This document shows, one piece after another, positions 44,888 to 53,276 of a DNA stretch of 64,000 bases. Origin of the DNA: Bryobacterales bacterium (GTDB taxonomy: Bacteria > Acidobacteriota > Terriglobia > Bryobacterales > Bryobacteraceae). Position 1 is the stretch's first letter. Every line of letters begins with the position of its first letter. A program made the position numbers and the translations under genes. The notes under the pieces are model-generated. The model was given only the letters and a program-made list of their open reading frames with translations. It had not been told where the DNA came from and made no database searches. The DNA lies in NCBI GenBank assembly GCA_003164035.1, contig PLRS01000014.1:56582-120581 (forward strand), given 5' to 3'.

Positions 44888-45651
44888 TGCTTACGCGTTA
44901 TTTGGTGCGCTTCGACGATATCTGTCCCACCATGAACTGGACCGTGTGGCGGCAGGTGGAAGAGGCGCTGGTGGAAGAGGGTGTGGAACCGATTCTGGCG
45001 GTGGTCCCCGACAATCGCGACCCTAACCTGACCTTCGATTGGCCGGAGCCGCGCTTTTGGGATCGGGTGCGGCAATGGCAGGCGCGGGGTTGGACGATCG
45101 GCATGCACGGCTACCATCATCGTTACGAAACCGAGGACGCCGGCATCGTCGGCCGCAACCGCTACAGCGAATTCGCCGGCTTGAGCCGCGCCGCGCAGCG
45201 CCACAAGATCGCCGCCGCGCTCGAGATTTTCGCCCGCGAAGGCGTGGCGCCCGAGGTTTGGGTGGCCCCGGCGCACTCCTTCGACGCCATCACCCTGGAA
45301 GAACTGGCCGAACAGGGGATGCGCTTCGTGAGCGATGGCTACTCGCTGCTGCCGCACCTGGACGAGCGCGGCCTGCTCTGGGTTCCGCAGCAACTGGGTG
45401 CATTCCGCCGGATGCCCTTCGGGCTGTGGACCGTGTGCCTCCACCACAACCGCTGGAAGGCCGCGGAGATTGCCGGGTTCCGCGCCCGGCTGAAGCAATA
45501 TCGCTCCCGGATCGCCAACTTCCGCCAGGTGGTCGAAACCTACGCCGACCGCGAGGCGCGGCTGGCAGACCGGCTCAGCTCGGAATCCATCCGCCTGGCG
45601 CGCTCGGCCCGCGGCGTGTTGGGACAAGCCTTGGGGAACGCGGCGTTATGA
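44887..45651 (+). CDS. DUF2334-like polysaccharide deacetylase-fold protein
   Basis: A 254-residue protein starting at ATG 44887, with GGAGG 8 bases upstream. ATG 44881 is possible but too close to the ribosome site. The fold matches the DUF2334/NodB superfamily: YLVRFDDICPTMNW supplies metal-type Asp residues, GMHGYHHRYE supplies His ligands, and VWVAPAHSFDAITLEEL is the later active-site segment. It may remove acetyl groups from the polymer or its precursor. It lacks a signal peptide, so it may act on cytoplasmic intermediates. It overlaps the next start. Confidence 0.8.
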   Translation: MLTRYLVRFDDICPTMNWTVWRQVEEALVEEGVEPILAVVPDNRDPNLTFDWPEPRFWDRVRQWQARGWTIGMHGYHHRYETEDAGIVGRNRYSEFAGLSRAAQRHKIAAALEIFAREGVAPEVWVAPAHSFDAITLEELAEQGMRFVSDGYSLLPHLDERGLLWVPQQLGAFRRMPFGLWTVCLHHNRWKAAEIAGFRARLKQYRSRIANFRQVVETYADREARLADRLSSESIRLARSARGVLGQALGNAAL

Positions 45652-46784
45652 AGATCGCATTTGTCATTACCCGGGCCGATGCCGTGGGCGGCGCCACCAT
45701 TCACGTCCGCGACCTGGCCGTGGCGCTGGCGGCGGAAGGCCATTCGCCCACGGTGCTGGTGGGCGGAAGCGGGCCGGTGAGCCGGGAACTCGACGCCTGC
45801 GGGATTCGCGTGGTTTCGCTGCCGCACCTGGCCCGGCCCATGAATCCGCTGCACGACGCCCTGGCGGTGCGCGAAATCGCCGGCGCCATCTCGCGGCTCG
45901 CCCCGGACCTGGTTTCCGCGCACACGGCCAAGGCCGGCTGCCTGGCTCGTCTGGCTTGCTCCCGGATGAACGTACCGGTGCTCTATACCCCCCACGGCTG
46001 GACCATCGCCGACCGGCTTTCGGTCCGCGGGGGACGCTTCTATCGCGTGGTGGAACGCGCCACGGCGCCGCTCGCCACCGCCATCGTGAACGTTTGCGCC
46101 TACGAGCGGCGGCTGGCCGAAGCCCACCGCATCGGCCGCGCCGCGCAGCACCGGGTCATCTATAACGGCATGCCCGATATTCCCCACGAGCTGCTGGCCC
46201 GTCCCGAGTCCGATCCGCCCCACATCGTGATGGTCGCGCGCTTTGAGCCGCCCAAGGATCACGAAACCCTGCTCCGCGCGCTCGCCGCTTTGCGCGACTG
46301 GGCCTGGACGTGCGAACTGGTCGGCGACGGCCCGGGTCTCGGGCGCGCCCGCGCTCTGGCTACCCGGCTCGGGCTTCGCCCCCGAGTGCGTTTTGTCGGC
46401 TCCACGCCGCACGTCGCCACCGCCCTGGCCGGCGCCCAGGTCTTCGCCCTGGCGACGCGTTCGGAGGCCTTTCCCCGCAGCATTCTCGAAGCCATGCGCG
46501 CCGGCTTGCCGGTGGTGGCAACCGGCGTGGGCGGAGTCCGCGAGGCGGTGGAACACGGCGCAACCGGCCTGGTGGTGCCGCGCCAATCCGTCGACGCCAT
46601 GACGGACGCGCTGGGCGAATTGATTACGGACCGGGCCTTGCGGGTGCGCCTGGGCGCCGCCGGCCGCCGGGCTTACGCCAGCCGTTTCACTTTCGGGCGC
46701 ATGCTGGCCCAGACCCTTTCGCTGTATGAGGAAGTGACCGGGGCCGCGGTCCCCTCTGCGCTGTACCAGGCGCGGGAGAAATAA
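45648..46784 (+). CDS. GT4 family glycosyltransferase
   Basis: A 378-residue GT-B transferase beginning MKIAFVITRADAVGGATIHVRDL, with ATGA overlap to the previous gene. The acceptor side includes PDLVSAHTAKAGCLARLA and YTPHGWTIADRLS; the donor domain has VARFEPPKDHETLLRAL and LVGDGPGLGRA. The E-x7-E motif is E273-E281 in SEAFPRSILEAMRAGLPVVAT. It is the third GT4 gene of the cluster and precedes the initiating sugar transferase directly. Confidence 0.92.
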   Translation: MKIAFVITRADAVGGATIHVRDLAVALAAEGHSPTVLVGGSGPVSRELDACGIRVVSLPHLARPMNPLHDALAVREIAGAISRLAPDLVSAHTAKAGCLARLACSRMNVPVLYTPHGWTIADRLSVRGGRFYRVVERATAPLATAIVNVCAYERRLAEAHRIGRAAQHRVIYNGMPDIPHELLARPESDPPHIVMVARFEPPKDHETLLRALAALRDWAWTCELVGDGPGLGRARALATRLGLRPRVRFVGSTPHVATALAGAQVFALATRSEAFPRSILEAMRAGLPVVATGVGGVREAVEHGATGLVVPRQSVDAMTDALGELITDRALRVRLGAAGRRAYASRFTFGRMLAQTLSLYEEVTGAAVPSALYQAREK

Positions 46785-48221
46785 ATGGCTACTGCTCTTA
46801 CCATGCGCGCGGCCCTGGCGGTGGAACGCCCCAGGCCTTGCCTGACGGGGGCCATCCTGGTGGTGTCGGACGTTACCGCCATCGCTTTCGCCATCGCCGC
46901 GGCGGTGCTGATCCGGCTGGCGCTCAGTGGCGAGTACGCTCCCAGCCTCTACTGGCGGCTGTGGCCGCTGTTGGGATTGTTTGCGGCGGCGTATGGCCTG
47001 TTCGGGCTCTATCCCGGCGTGGCCATGAACCCGGTGATGGAACTGCGCACCACCAGCTACGCCACCACCCTGGTATTCCTGGTGCTGGGCGCGTTGACGT
47101 TCCTGCTGCGCAATCCGAACGCCTATTCCCGGCTGGCGTTTTTCGGCGCCTGGCTGATGGCCCTGGTAGCGGTCCCGCTGGCCCGGGCCATGGCGCGCAC
47201 CCTCGCCGCCGAGGAACCATGGTGGGGATACCGGACGGTGATTCTGGGCGGCAGCGGAACCGGCGCGGCGGTGCTCGCCAAGCTCGTAAGCCAGCCGGAA
47301 ATCGGCCTCCGTCCGGTGGCGATCTTCGACGACGACCTGGCCCGAGGCACCCTCGTGCATGGCGTCCCCGTGCTGGGACCGATCGAAGCCGCGCCCCGAT
47401 TCGCCCAGGAATCCGGCGTTACCCGCGCCGTGGTGGCCATGCCCGAACCTGACACCGCCAGGCTGCTGGGTTTACTGGACGAATACGCGCACACCTTTTC
47501 GCGCGTCTTCATGGTGCCGCACTTCCAGGGAATTTCGGGCATCGGCATGCAGACCCGCGACGTGAGCCGGCTGCTGGCTCTCGAACTGCGCAAGCACCTG
47601 CTCATGACCGGGCCGCGCACGGTCAAGCGGACCCTGGACGTGCTGCTCTCGTCGCTATTGCTGGTGACGGGAGCGCCGCTGCTGGCCGCCATCGCCGCCG
47701 CCATCAAGCTGGAATCGCGCGGGCCGGCGCTCTACCGCCAAAGCCGGGTGGGCCTGGGGAGCGGCAGCTTCCAGGTCTGGAAATTCCGCTCCATGCGGCC
47801 GGATGCCGACCACGTGCTGAGCCGCTACCTGGAGGAGAATCCCCAATTGCGCGAAGAATGGGAGCGCGATCATAAGCTGAGGAACGATCCGCGCATCACC
47901 CGCGTCGGCCGCTTCCTGCGTAAGACTAGCCTGGACGAACTGCCCCAGTTGTTCAACGTGCTGCGCGGCGAGATGAGCCTGGTCGGACCCCGCCCCATCG
48001 TCAGCGGCGAGATTCAAAAATATGGTAGATCGTTTACCCTCTATCGCCAGGTGATCCCCGGTCTGACCGGACTATGGCAGGTTTCCGGCCGCAACCTGAC
48101 CTCCTATCGGGAGCGGGTTGAGCTGGACGACTATTACGTGCGCAACTGGTCGCCCTGGCTCGATGTGTATCTGCTGGCGCGAACCGTGAAAGTGGTGATA
48201 ACCGGCTATGGCGCATTCTAA
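46785..48221 (+). CDS. WbaP-like undecaprenyl-phosphate sugar phosphotransferase
   Basis: A 478-residue membrane enzyme with about five helices (about 20-125 and 285-310) and a central cytoplasmic CoA-binding-like domain. The C-terminal bacterial sugar transferase domain has [55 protein letters not shown], and [13 protein letters not shown]. It links the first sugar-1-phosphate to undecaprenyl phosphate and so starts repeat-unit synthesis. Its layout matches WbaP rather than shorter enzymes. Family E repeat begins 2 bases after its stop. Confidence 0.93.
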   Translation: MATALTMRAALAVERPRPCLTGAILVVSDVTAIAFAIAAAVLIRLALSGEYAPSLYWRLWPLLGLFAAAYGLFGLYPGVAMNPVMELRTTSYATTLVFLVLGALTFLLRNPNAYSRLAFFGAWLMALVAVPLARAMARTLAAEEPWWGYRTVILGGSGTGAAVLAKLVSQPEIGLRPVAIFDDDLARGTLVHGVPVLGPIEAAPRFAQESGVTRAVVAMPEPDTARLLGLLDEYAHTFSRVFMVPHFQGISGIGMQTRDVSRLLALELRKHLLMTGPRTVKRTLDVLLSSLLLVTGAPLLAAIAAAIKLESRGPALYRQSRVGLGSGSFQVWKFRSMRPDADHVLSRYLEENPQLREEWERDHKLRNDPRITRVGRFLRKTSLDELPQLFNVLRGEMSLVGPRPIVSGEIQKYGRSFTLYRQVIPGLTGLWQVSGRNLTSYRERVELDDYYVRNWSPWLDVYLLARTVKVVITGYGAF

Positions 48222-48222
48222 T

Positions 48223-48270
48223 TCGTGGAGCGGACTCTCAGTCTGCCACGCCGGGACTTATCCCGGCGCT
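48223..48270 (-). repeat. Family E repeat, reverse orientation
   Basis: TCGTGGAGCGGACTCTCAGTC then CTGCCACGCCGGGACTTATCCCGGCG is the reverse complement of the unit at 15280-15337. It starts immediately after the sugar transferase stop codon. Confidence 0.75.
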
Positions 48271-48290
48271 CTTGGCTGCGGCTCCGCTGC

Positions 48291-48358
48291 TTTGTGGGGC
48301 AGGTTGTCAACCTGCGGACTGATTTTCAATCGGTCCAGCCGGGCGCAGCCCGGCCGCT
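48291..48358 (+). repeat. Family C repeat, intergenic
   Basis: TTTGTGGGGCAGGTTGTCAACC, then a near-perfect GACTGATTTTCAATCGGTC stem and CCGGGCGCAGCCCGG. This is the cleanest copy. It lies just 3' of the family E unit and upstream of the beta-helix gene. Confidence 0.9.
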
Positions 48359-48438
48359 CGCTGGCAAGGACTGAGACCGGGCTCACCCTAAATTCCGCCA
48401 CCTGGGGATCGACGCCTTTGCGCGCCGGGAGACCGGCC

Positions 48439-49689
48439 ATGACCGGCCATCTGGCCCGGCTCGCCTTTCTCCTGCTGGCCCTCGCCCCCGCCGCCTTTTC
48501 CGCGGTCTATTACGTCGATAGCTACAACGGCCTGGACAACAATACCGGCCTGAGCCCGTCGGCGGCGTGGATGACGCTGGGACGCGTGCGCCAGGCGCGG
48601 CTGTTCCCCGGCGATTACGTGCTGCTGGTGCGCGGCGGCATCTGGTACGAGCAGTTGATCGTGAACGCTTCCGGCAGCGATGGAGCGCCGGTCGCGTTTG
48701 CGGCCTACGGGCCCGGTACCGCCATGCCGGTGATCGACGGCACTACCGTCAATGTGCCGCAACAGAGCGCCCTGGTCACGGTTTCCTCCCGCTCCTGGGT
48801 GACCATCGACGGCATCGAGATCCGCAACTCGGTGCGCGACGGCTTCATGGTTTACAACGCAGCCAATGTCGCTTTGCGCAATTGCGCGGTCCACGGCCAC
48901 CAGTTCAACGGCGTGATCGTTTTCGATTCGAGCAACGTCACCGTGGCGAACTGCGAACTCTACGGCAACAGCCTGAACACCGCCGCGAGCTATGCGGGCA
49001 TTTCGATCGACGGCGACAACAATACTCCGGTGGGATTTGGAATCCTGGGCAATCGCATCCACGATAACGTGGGCGGCCAGGGCTGGAACGGCGCCAACGG
49101 TATTTGCCTCGGCCACACCGGTAGCAACATACCCACGCTTTCCGGGGTCGAGATTCGCGGTAACCAGATCTACAACAACGGTAACCCCTCCCAGAACCAG
49201 GCCGGGCGCGGCATTTCGGGCAGCTTCAACGGCGACGTCACCATCGTGGATAACACCGTGTACCGCAATGCCTCGGCCGGCGTCTACCTGGGGGACGTGG
49301 GGCTCAGCCCCGTCATCGACATCGCCCAAAACGTCTTTTACGATAACGCCCTGCGCCAATTCGGCGGCTACACCACCGCCAGCGCCACCGCCAGCCAGAA
49401 CCTGCTGCTGGTGGACGATCCCACCATCACTGCCATGGGCGCGGAAGTCGGCGGGCTGGGACCGTGGACCATCGAGCAAAACACGTTCGTCTATACCACC
49501 AACACCACCGATCCTTACCGTGGCTTCATCCGCATCAACAACCCGGAGCAGGACGCCCTTCTGATCTCCAACTTCAACACCTTTTATTCCGCCGGCCCCA
49601 AGCGCTGGATCGATTCAGGCGACGTGGTTCTGACATTCGCGCAATGGCAGGCGGCGGGCTACGACGGCAATAGCGCCAATCCGAGATAA
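48439..49689 (+). CDS. Right-handed parallel beta-helix protein, exported
   Basis: A 416-residue protein. ATG 48439 is chosen because GGGAG lies 8 bases upstream and a signal peptide follows (MTGHLARLAFLLLALAPAAFS). Repeated beta-helix coils are visible, for example VTIDGIEIRNSVRDGFMVY, VALRNCAVHGHQFNGVIV, VTVANCELYGNS and VEIRGNQIYNNGNPSQ. Such folds often bind or cleave polysaccharides (pectate-lyase-like). The location suggests it trims, binds or epimerises the exported polymer. Upstream sequence 48222-48438 is repeat DNA, not coding. Confidence 0.82.
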   Translation: MTGHLARLAFLLLALAPAAFSAVYYVDSYNGLDNNTGLSPSAAWMTLGRVRQARLFPGDYVLLVRGGIWYEQLIVNASGSDGAPVAFAAYGPGTAMPVIDGTTVNVPQQSALVTVSSRSWVTIDGIEIRNSVRDGFMVYNAANVALRNCAVHGHQFNGVIVFDSSNVTVANCELYGNSLNTAASYAGISIDGDNNTPVGFGILGNRIHDNVGGQGWNGANGICLGHTGSNIPTLSGVEIRGNQIYNNGNPSQNQAGRGISGSFNGDVTIVDNTVYRNASAGVYLGDVGLSPVIDIAQNVFYDNALRQFGGYTTASATASQNLLLVDDPTITAMGAEVGGLGPWTIEQNTFVYTTNTTDPYRGFIRINNPEQDALLISNFNTFYSAGPKRWIDSGDVVLTFAQWQAAGYDGNSANPR

Positions 49690-49691
49690 CC

Positions 49692-50615
49692 GTGAAACAT
49701 TCCATCGCTACTCGCACTCTCGCGCTCTCGAAGCCGGTGTTCACCGTGAGTCTCGATTTTGAGTTGCTGTGGGGCACTCGAGACCGTCCTTATAACGAGG
49801 CGTTCGAATCGCTCTGCGCCATCGAACGGGAGAAGGTTTTCGACCGTTTGCTCGGCCTGCTGGCCGCGAGTCGCATCAGCGCCACCTGGGCGGTGGTCGG
49901 CAAACTGTTTTTGCAGGATGGCGGCCGCGACCCGCTCCTTCATGCCGCCGACCTGGTGGAGAGAATCCGCCGCTGTCCGGTGCCCCAGGAGATCGGTTCC
50001 CACACCCTCACCCACGCCGAGATGGGGAAAATCTCCCGGCGCGAAGCCAAAGCCGAACTGGAAGGCTGGGCGCGGCTGGCGCGGCTGGCCGGGTTGGAAT
50101 ATCAGTCGATTGTTTTTCCCCGCAACTGCCCCGGCCATGCGGACGTGGTTCGCGAGAGCGGCTTCCGTTGTTTCCGCGGACAAGAGCGCACCTGGTACGC
50201 CGCTCGCCCGCGCCCGCTGCGGCGGTTGGGGCACCTGCTGGACATCGTCACTGCCCGCACCCCTCAAACCGCGCTGCCGCGCCTCGAAGACGGGCTTTGG
50301 AACATACCCGGGTCGATGCTGTACACGCCCGCGTTCGGAGTGCGGCGTTTCCTGCCGGTTTGGCTGCGGGTGTTGCGCGCCAACCGCGGCCTGGACCGCG
50401 CCATCGGCCGCCGCGAGGTCTTCCACCTGTGGTTTCATCCGACCGACCTGACCCGCCGGACCGACGCCATGCTGGACGGCTTGCGCCGGATCTTCGAGCG
50501 CGCCGCCCGGTTGCGCGACGCTGGAGCGCTGGACATTCTTCCCATGCGTGCGCTCTTGCCGCCAGACTTGGAAACCCCTCGGGAGGAGGTTGTTCATGAC
50601 GCCGCTCACCGCTGA
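49692..50615 (+). CDS. NodB-type polysaccharide deacetylase
   Basis: A 307-residue protein starting at GTG 49692, 2 bases after the beta-helix stop. The NodB motif FTVSLDFELLWG has the Asp-Asp/Glu pair (about D22 and E24), and SHTLTHAEMG gives the metal His residues H104 and H108. Later FPRNCPGHADVVRESGFRCFRG and HLWFHPTDL resemble the XrtA-associated deacetylase group. It probably removes N-acetyl groups from the polymer. There is no obvious signal peptide. It overlaps the next frame's start by 20 bases. Confidence 0.85.
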   Translation: MKHSIATRTLALSKPVFTVSLDFELLWGTRDRPYNEAFESLCAIEREKVFDRLLGLLAASRISATWAVVGKLFLQDGGRDPLLHAADLVERIRRCPVPQEIGSHTLTHAEMGKISRREAKAELEGWARLARLAGLEYQSIVFPRNCPGHADVVRESGFRCFRGQERTWYAARPRPLRRLGHLLDIVTARTPQTALPRLEDGLWNIPGSMLYTPAFGVRRFLPVWLRVLRANRGLDRAIGRREVFHLWFHPTDLTRRTDAMLDGLRRIFERAARLRDAGALDILPMRALLPPDLETPREEVVHDAAHR

Positions 50616-51477
50616 GAACCAGCTTCCTGTGGAGCAGGTTGTTCCTGTGGGGCAGGTTGGCAACCCGCCGACCGATTGGGGGCGCCCCCTGGGCCCGGTC
50701 CAATCTTCCATCAGTCCGGTAGTTCAAGAACCCGTCTCGACGTCCGCTCGCGGCTGTGCTGTGGGGCAGGTTGGCAACCTGCCGACCGATTCTCAATCGG
50801 TCCAATCTTCCACCGGTTCGGACGTTCCGGGACCCGCCTCGACACCCGCTCGCGATTGTGATGCGGCGCCAATCTCGCTGGCCGTCCGTTTGTCCCGTGG
50901 CCATCTCGAAGCTCGCGAGGTCCTGCGCTACGCCACCGATCTCGCCGCCGATCTCGCCGCGCGCCATCGGGCGGGCCGCGCGCACGGCGCCATCGCGCCG
51001 GAAGCCGTACTGCTGGCCGGCGGCTCCGCGCGCCTCGAGGACCCGCCCCGGTTGGGCATTTCCGCGGGCCTCGATGCCGTGCAGTTCGCCGCCTTGCTCC
51101 GGGTAATGGCGCGCGCCTGCGCCGAACCGGATCGTGCCGCTCTCGGAGCCTCCCTCGGGGCGCTCTGCGGCCGCTATCTCAACCCGGAAGCCGGGCCCGG
51201 CGCGCAGTCTTTCAAGAAACTGCTGCTGGCGCTCAAGGTCCTGCGCGTGCAGTATGGGAACCGTGTGCCGGCAGCCGTGGCGCGGCCCGTGGAAATCGTC
51301 CCCGGCCCCGATCCGGCCGGCTCGCGGCCCGCGCCCGAACCTTCCAAGTCCAGGCGCCGCAAGATCCGGATCTTGATCCGCGCCGTGCCTTCCGCTACCC
51401 AACTGATTCCCTATCGACAGCCGGAGCCGCGCCCGTCTCTCTGGCGAAAACTTCGCTTCCTGTTCCTCGGGCGATGA
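50596..51477 (+). CDS. Pseudokinase-like protein with repeat-derived N-terminus
   Basis: A 293-residue protein starting at ATG 50596 behind a strong GGGAGGAGG. Residues about 17-88 are two tandem family C-derived units (VGQVGNPPTDWGRPLGPVQ and VGQVGNLPTDSQSVQ). The rest resembles the C-lobe of a Ser/Thr kinase: LRYATDLAADLAARHRAGRAHGAIAPEAVLL. The catalytic HRD is replaced by H130-G-A132, and no DFG motif is seen. A basic C-terminus follows (SRRRKIRILI). It is probably catalytically dead or a decayed kinase. The position among polysaccharide genes hints at a regulatory or scaffolding role; that is inference. Confidence 0.65.
   Translation: MTPLTAENQLPVEQVVPVGQVGNPPTDWGRPLGPVQSSISPVVQEPVSTSARGCAVGQVGNLPTDSQSVQSSTGSDVPGPASTPARDCDAAPISLAVRLSRGHLEAREVLRYATDLAADLAARHRAGRAHGAIAPEAVLLAGGSARLEDPPRLGISAGLDAVQFAALLRVMARACAEPDRAALGASLGALCGRYLNPEAGPGAQSFKKLLLALKVLRVQYGNRVPAAVARPVEIVPGPDPAGSRPAPEPSKSRRRKIRILIRAVPSATQLIPYRQPEPRPSLWRKLRFLFLGR
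50646..50700 (+). repeat. Family C repeat, first tandem unit (diverged)
   Basis: TGTGGGGCAGGTTGGCAACCCG, then ACCGATTGGGGGCGCCCCCT. The central stem has changed from TTTTCAA to a GC palindrome. It lies in frame in the pseudokinase-like gene. Confidence 0.75.
50758..50806 (+). repeat. Family C repeat, second tandem unit
   Basis: GCTGTGGGGCAGGTTGGCAACC and GACCGATTCTCAATCGGTC. Flanks after both units match (CAATCTTCCA..GTCTCGAC..CCGCTCGCG), so a stretch of about 110 bases is duplicated in tandem. Confidence 0.8.
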
Positions 51478-51504
51478 CAAGAACCGGAGACACAAGGAAC
51501 ACTC

Positions 51505-53025
51505 ATGCGTACCTACGCCGCGGTCGAACAACCGAAGCACCTGATACAGATTCAAGGCGCCGTGCCGTCCCCCGCCCGCCCGCCGGTTTCGCCGGATGGA
51601 TCGAACCTGGCGGCCTTTTGGGAGAATCGCGGCCTCCGCGTCTGCCGCCGGGATGGCGTTTCTTGGGGCGAATACAAAGGCGGATTCTTCTCGAGCCTGC
51701 CCTTTCACCTGAATCTCGACGCCACTGGCGAGCAGTTGCGCGCCGCCCTCCGCGCTACCGGGGCGCGCGGCTTGCGCTTCCCCTCCGCCAATCTGCCCGG
51801 CCTGGCTAGCGGGATCTACGTCTGCCGTCCCTCGGCTTACACCCTGCAGTCGGTTTCGCGCAAACAGCGCGGCCACGTCACCCACGGAATGGAGGCTTGC
51901 CAGTTCCGCGCCGTCGACCCGGATGAACTCCTCCGCGAGGGCATGAACTTGAACCGCGATACGCTCGACCGCCAGCAGCGCCACGACGCCCGTTTTCTGG
52001 ACCCGGCCCGATGGGCCGGTTTTGTGGACGCGGTGCGGCGCTCCCCCGGCGTCGCCGTCCACGGCGCCTATATTGGCGGGCGCCTGGCCGCCTACATGGT
52101 GAGCTGCCGCGACGGCGGCTGGCTGCACCTGATGTTCAAGATGTCCCGCGCCGCCGACCTGGATTTCTATCCCAATCATGCCCTCGACTATTGGGTACTG
52201 TCCCAGGCCGCTGGCGATCCGGAAATCGAGTTCGTCGGCAACGGCTTTGCCTCGCTCGTGCCGAATGAAGGTTTGGACCGCTATAAGCGCCAGATGGGTT
52301 ACCAGCTCCAGCCTCACAATCTCTGCCTGCACCTGGCTCCCGCGGCCGCGCCCTGGCTCGCCAACCGGCTGACCGTATCGATGGCGCGGGCCGCCGCCTC
52401 GCGTCTGCCCAACCATCCCGGCCTGGCCTACGCCGCGGCGATCCTGGAAGGCGTGCGCCAGACCCGCACGAAGCCGCCCGCGGACCCGGTCCAAACCGGT
52501 TCCGACGACATGTGCCAGCAGGAAGAGGCCACCGGTTTCTCGCGCATCCTCCGCCCCGCCGCGGCCTTCCCCCTGTTACGCGCCTGGCAAACCCTGCGCA
52601 AGGGCGGCGTGCCGTACATGTGGCGGCGCGGAACGGATTATCTCCGCCGCAAACTGCGCCGGCGTTCGGCCGGCCCGGCGAAGGTGCGTCCGCTGGCGCC
52701 GGAGGAAGTGCTCAACCTCCAGCCCGGCGATTGGGTGCAGGTGAAAACGATGGAAGAGATTCGCGCCACCCTCGACGCCCGCGGCAAGAATCGCGGCCTC
52801 TTGTTTACCGACGACATGCGCGGCTTCGCCGGCCGGCGCTTCCGCGTCTTCAAGCGCGTCGAGAGCATCTTCCTCGAAGAGTCCAAACAGCGCCGCACGC
52901 TCAAGAACACCGTCCTCCTCGAAACCGCGTACTGCCCCGGCATCACCTTCCGCTGCGACCGCTCCTGCTTTCTGTTCTGGAAAGAAGCGTGGCTCAGAAA
53001 AACCCCTCCGGAGGGCACCGAATGA
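51505..53025 (+). CDS. FemAB-like acyltransferase fused to an unknown C-terminal domain
   Basis: A 506-residue protein. The N-terminal two thirds look like a FemAB/GNAT-type acyltransferase (VHGAYIGGRLAAYMVSCRDGGWLHLMFKMSRAADLDFYPNHALDYWVL). Residues about 399-500 form a separate domain: NLQPGDWVQVKTMEEIRATLD, NRGLLFTDDMRGFAGRRFRV and CDRSCFLFWKEAWLRK. This C-terminal type is known to me from other polysaccharide clusters, but I cannot name a reaction. Two Cys pairs (ETAYCPGITFRCDRSC) may bind metal. AAGGA precedes the start. It is the last gene of the cluster. Confidence 0.72.
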   Translation: MRTYAAVEQPKHLIQIQGAVPSPARPPVSPDGSNLAAFWENRGLRVCRRDGVSWGEYKGGFFSSLPFHLNLDATGEQLRAALRATGARGLRFPSANLPGLASGIYVCRPSAYTLQSVSRKQRGHVTHGMEACQFRAVDPDELLREGMNLNRDTLDRQQRHDARFLDPARWAGFVDAVRRSPGVAVHGAYIGGRLAAYMVSCRDGGWLHLMFKMSRAADLDFYPNHALDYWVLSQAAGDPEIEFVGNGFASLVPNEGLDRYKRQMGYQLQPHNLCLHLAPAAAPWLANRLTVSMARAAASRLPNHPGLAYAAAILEGVRQTRTKPPADPVQTGSDDMCQQEEATGFSRILRPAAAFPLLRAWQTLRKGGVPYMWRRGTDYLRRKLRRRSAGPAKVRPLAPEEVLNLQPGDWVQVKTMEEIRATLDARGKNRGLLFTDDMRGFAGRRFRVFKRVESIFLEESKQRRTLKNTVLLETAYCPGITFRCDRSCFLFWKEAWLRKTPPEGTE

Positions 53026-53085
53026 AGCCGGAAATAGTCCGTCTCCCCGCCAGGCCATAACAGCCTGACAGCCGAGCGAGTTCCC

Positions 53086-53170
53086 GGCAACCGCTCCCTT
53101 ACGGTCGCGGTAAGCGATTGCAAACACGCGGTGTCCGTAACCGAGCCGCGACCGTAAGGGAGCGGTTGCC
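53086..53170. repeat. Family A inverted pair
   Basis: An arm GGCAACCGCTCCCTTACGG with CGCGG (53086-53110) and a full reversed arm (53138-53170, CCGAGCCGCGACCGTAAGGG then AGCGGTTGCC) enclose about 27 bases. It sits between the exopolysaccharide cluster and the M20 gene and could end or insulate transcripts. Confidence 0.88.
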
Positions 53171-53276
53171 GCGCCTAAACTAAGAAATCCCCAGATCGGC
53201 TAAGCACCCAGCCCTTCACCCCGCTCGCGATTGGTACACTATCCCAATATCCGTAACTCAACCAGGGAGGTCCGAA

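Noticed and set aside
48208-48438. An N-terminal extension of the beta-helix protein
   Set aside because: The DNA is made of family E and C repeats; a good ribosome site and signal peptide support a start at 48439.
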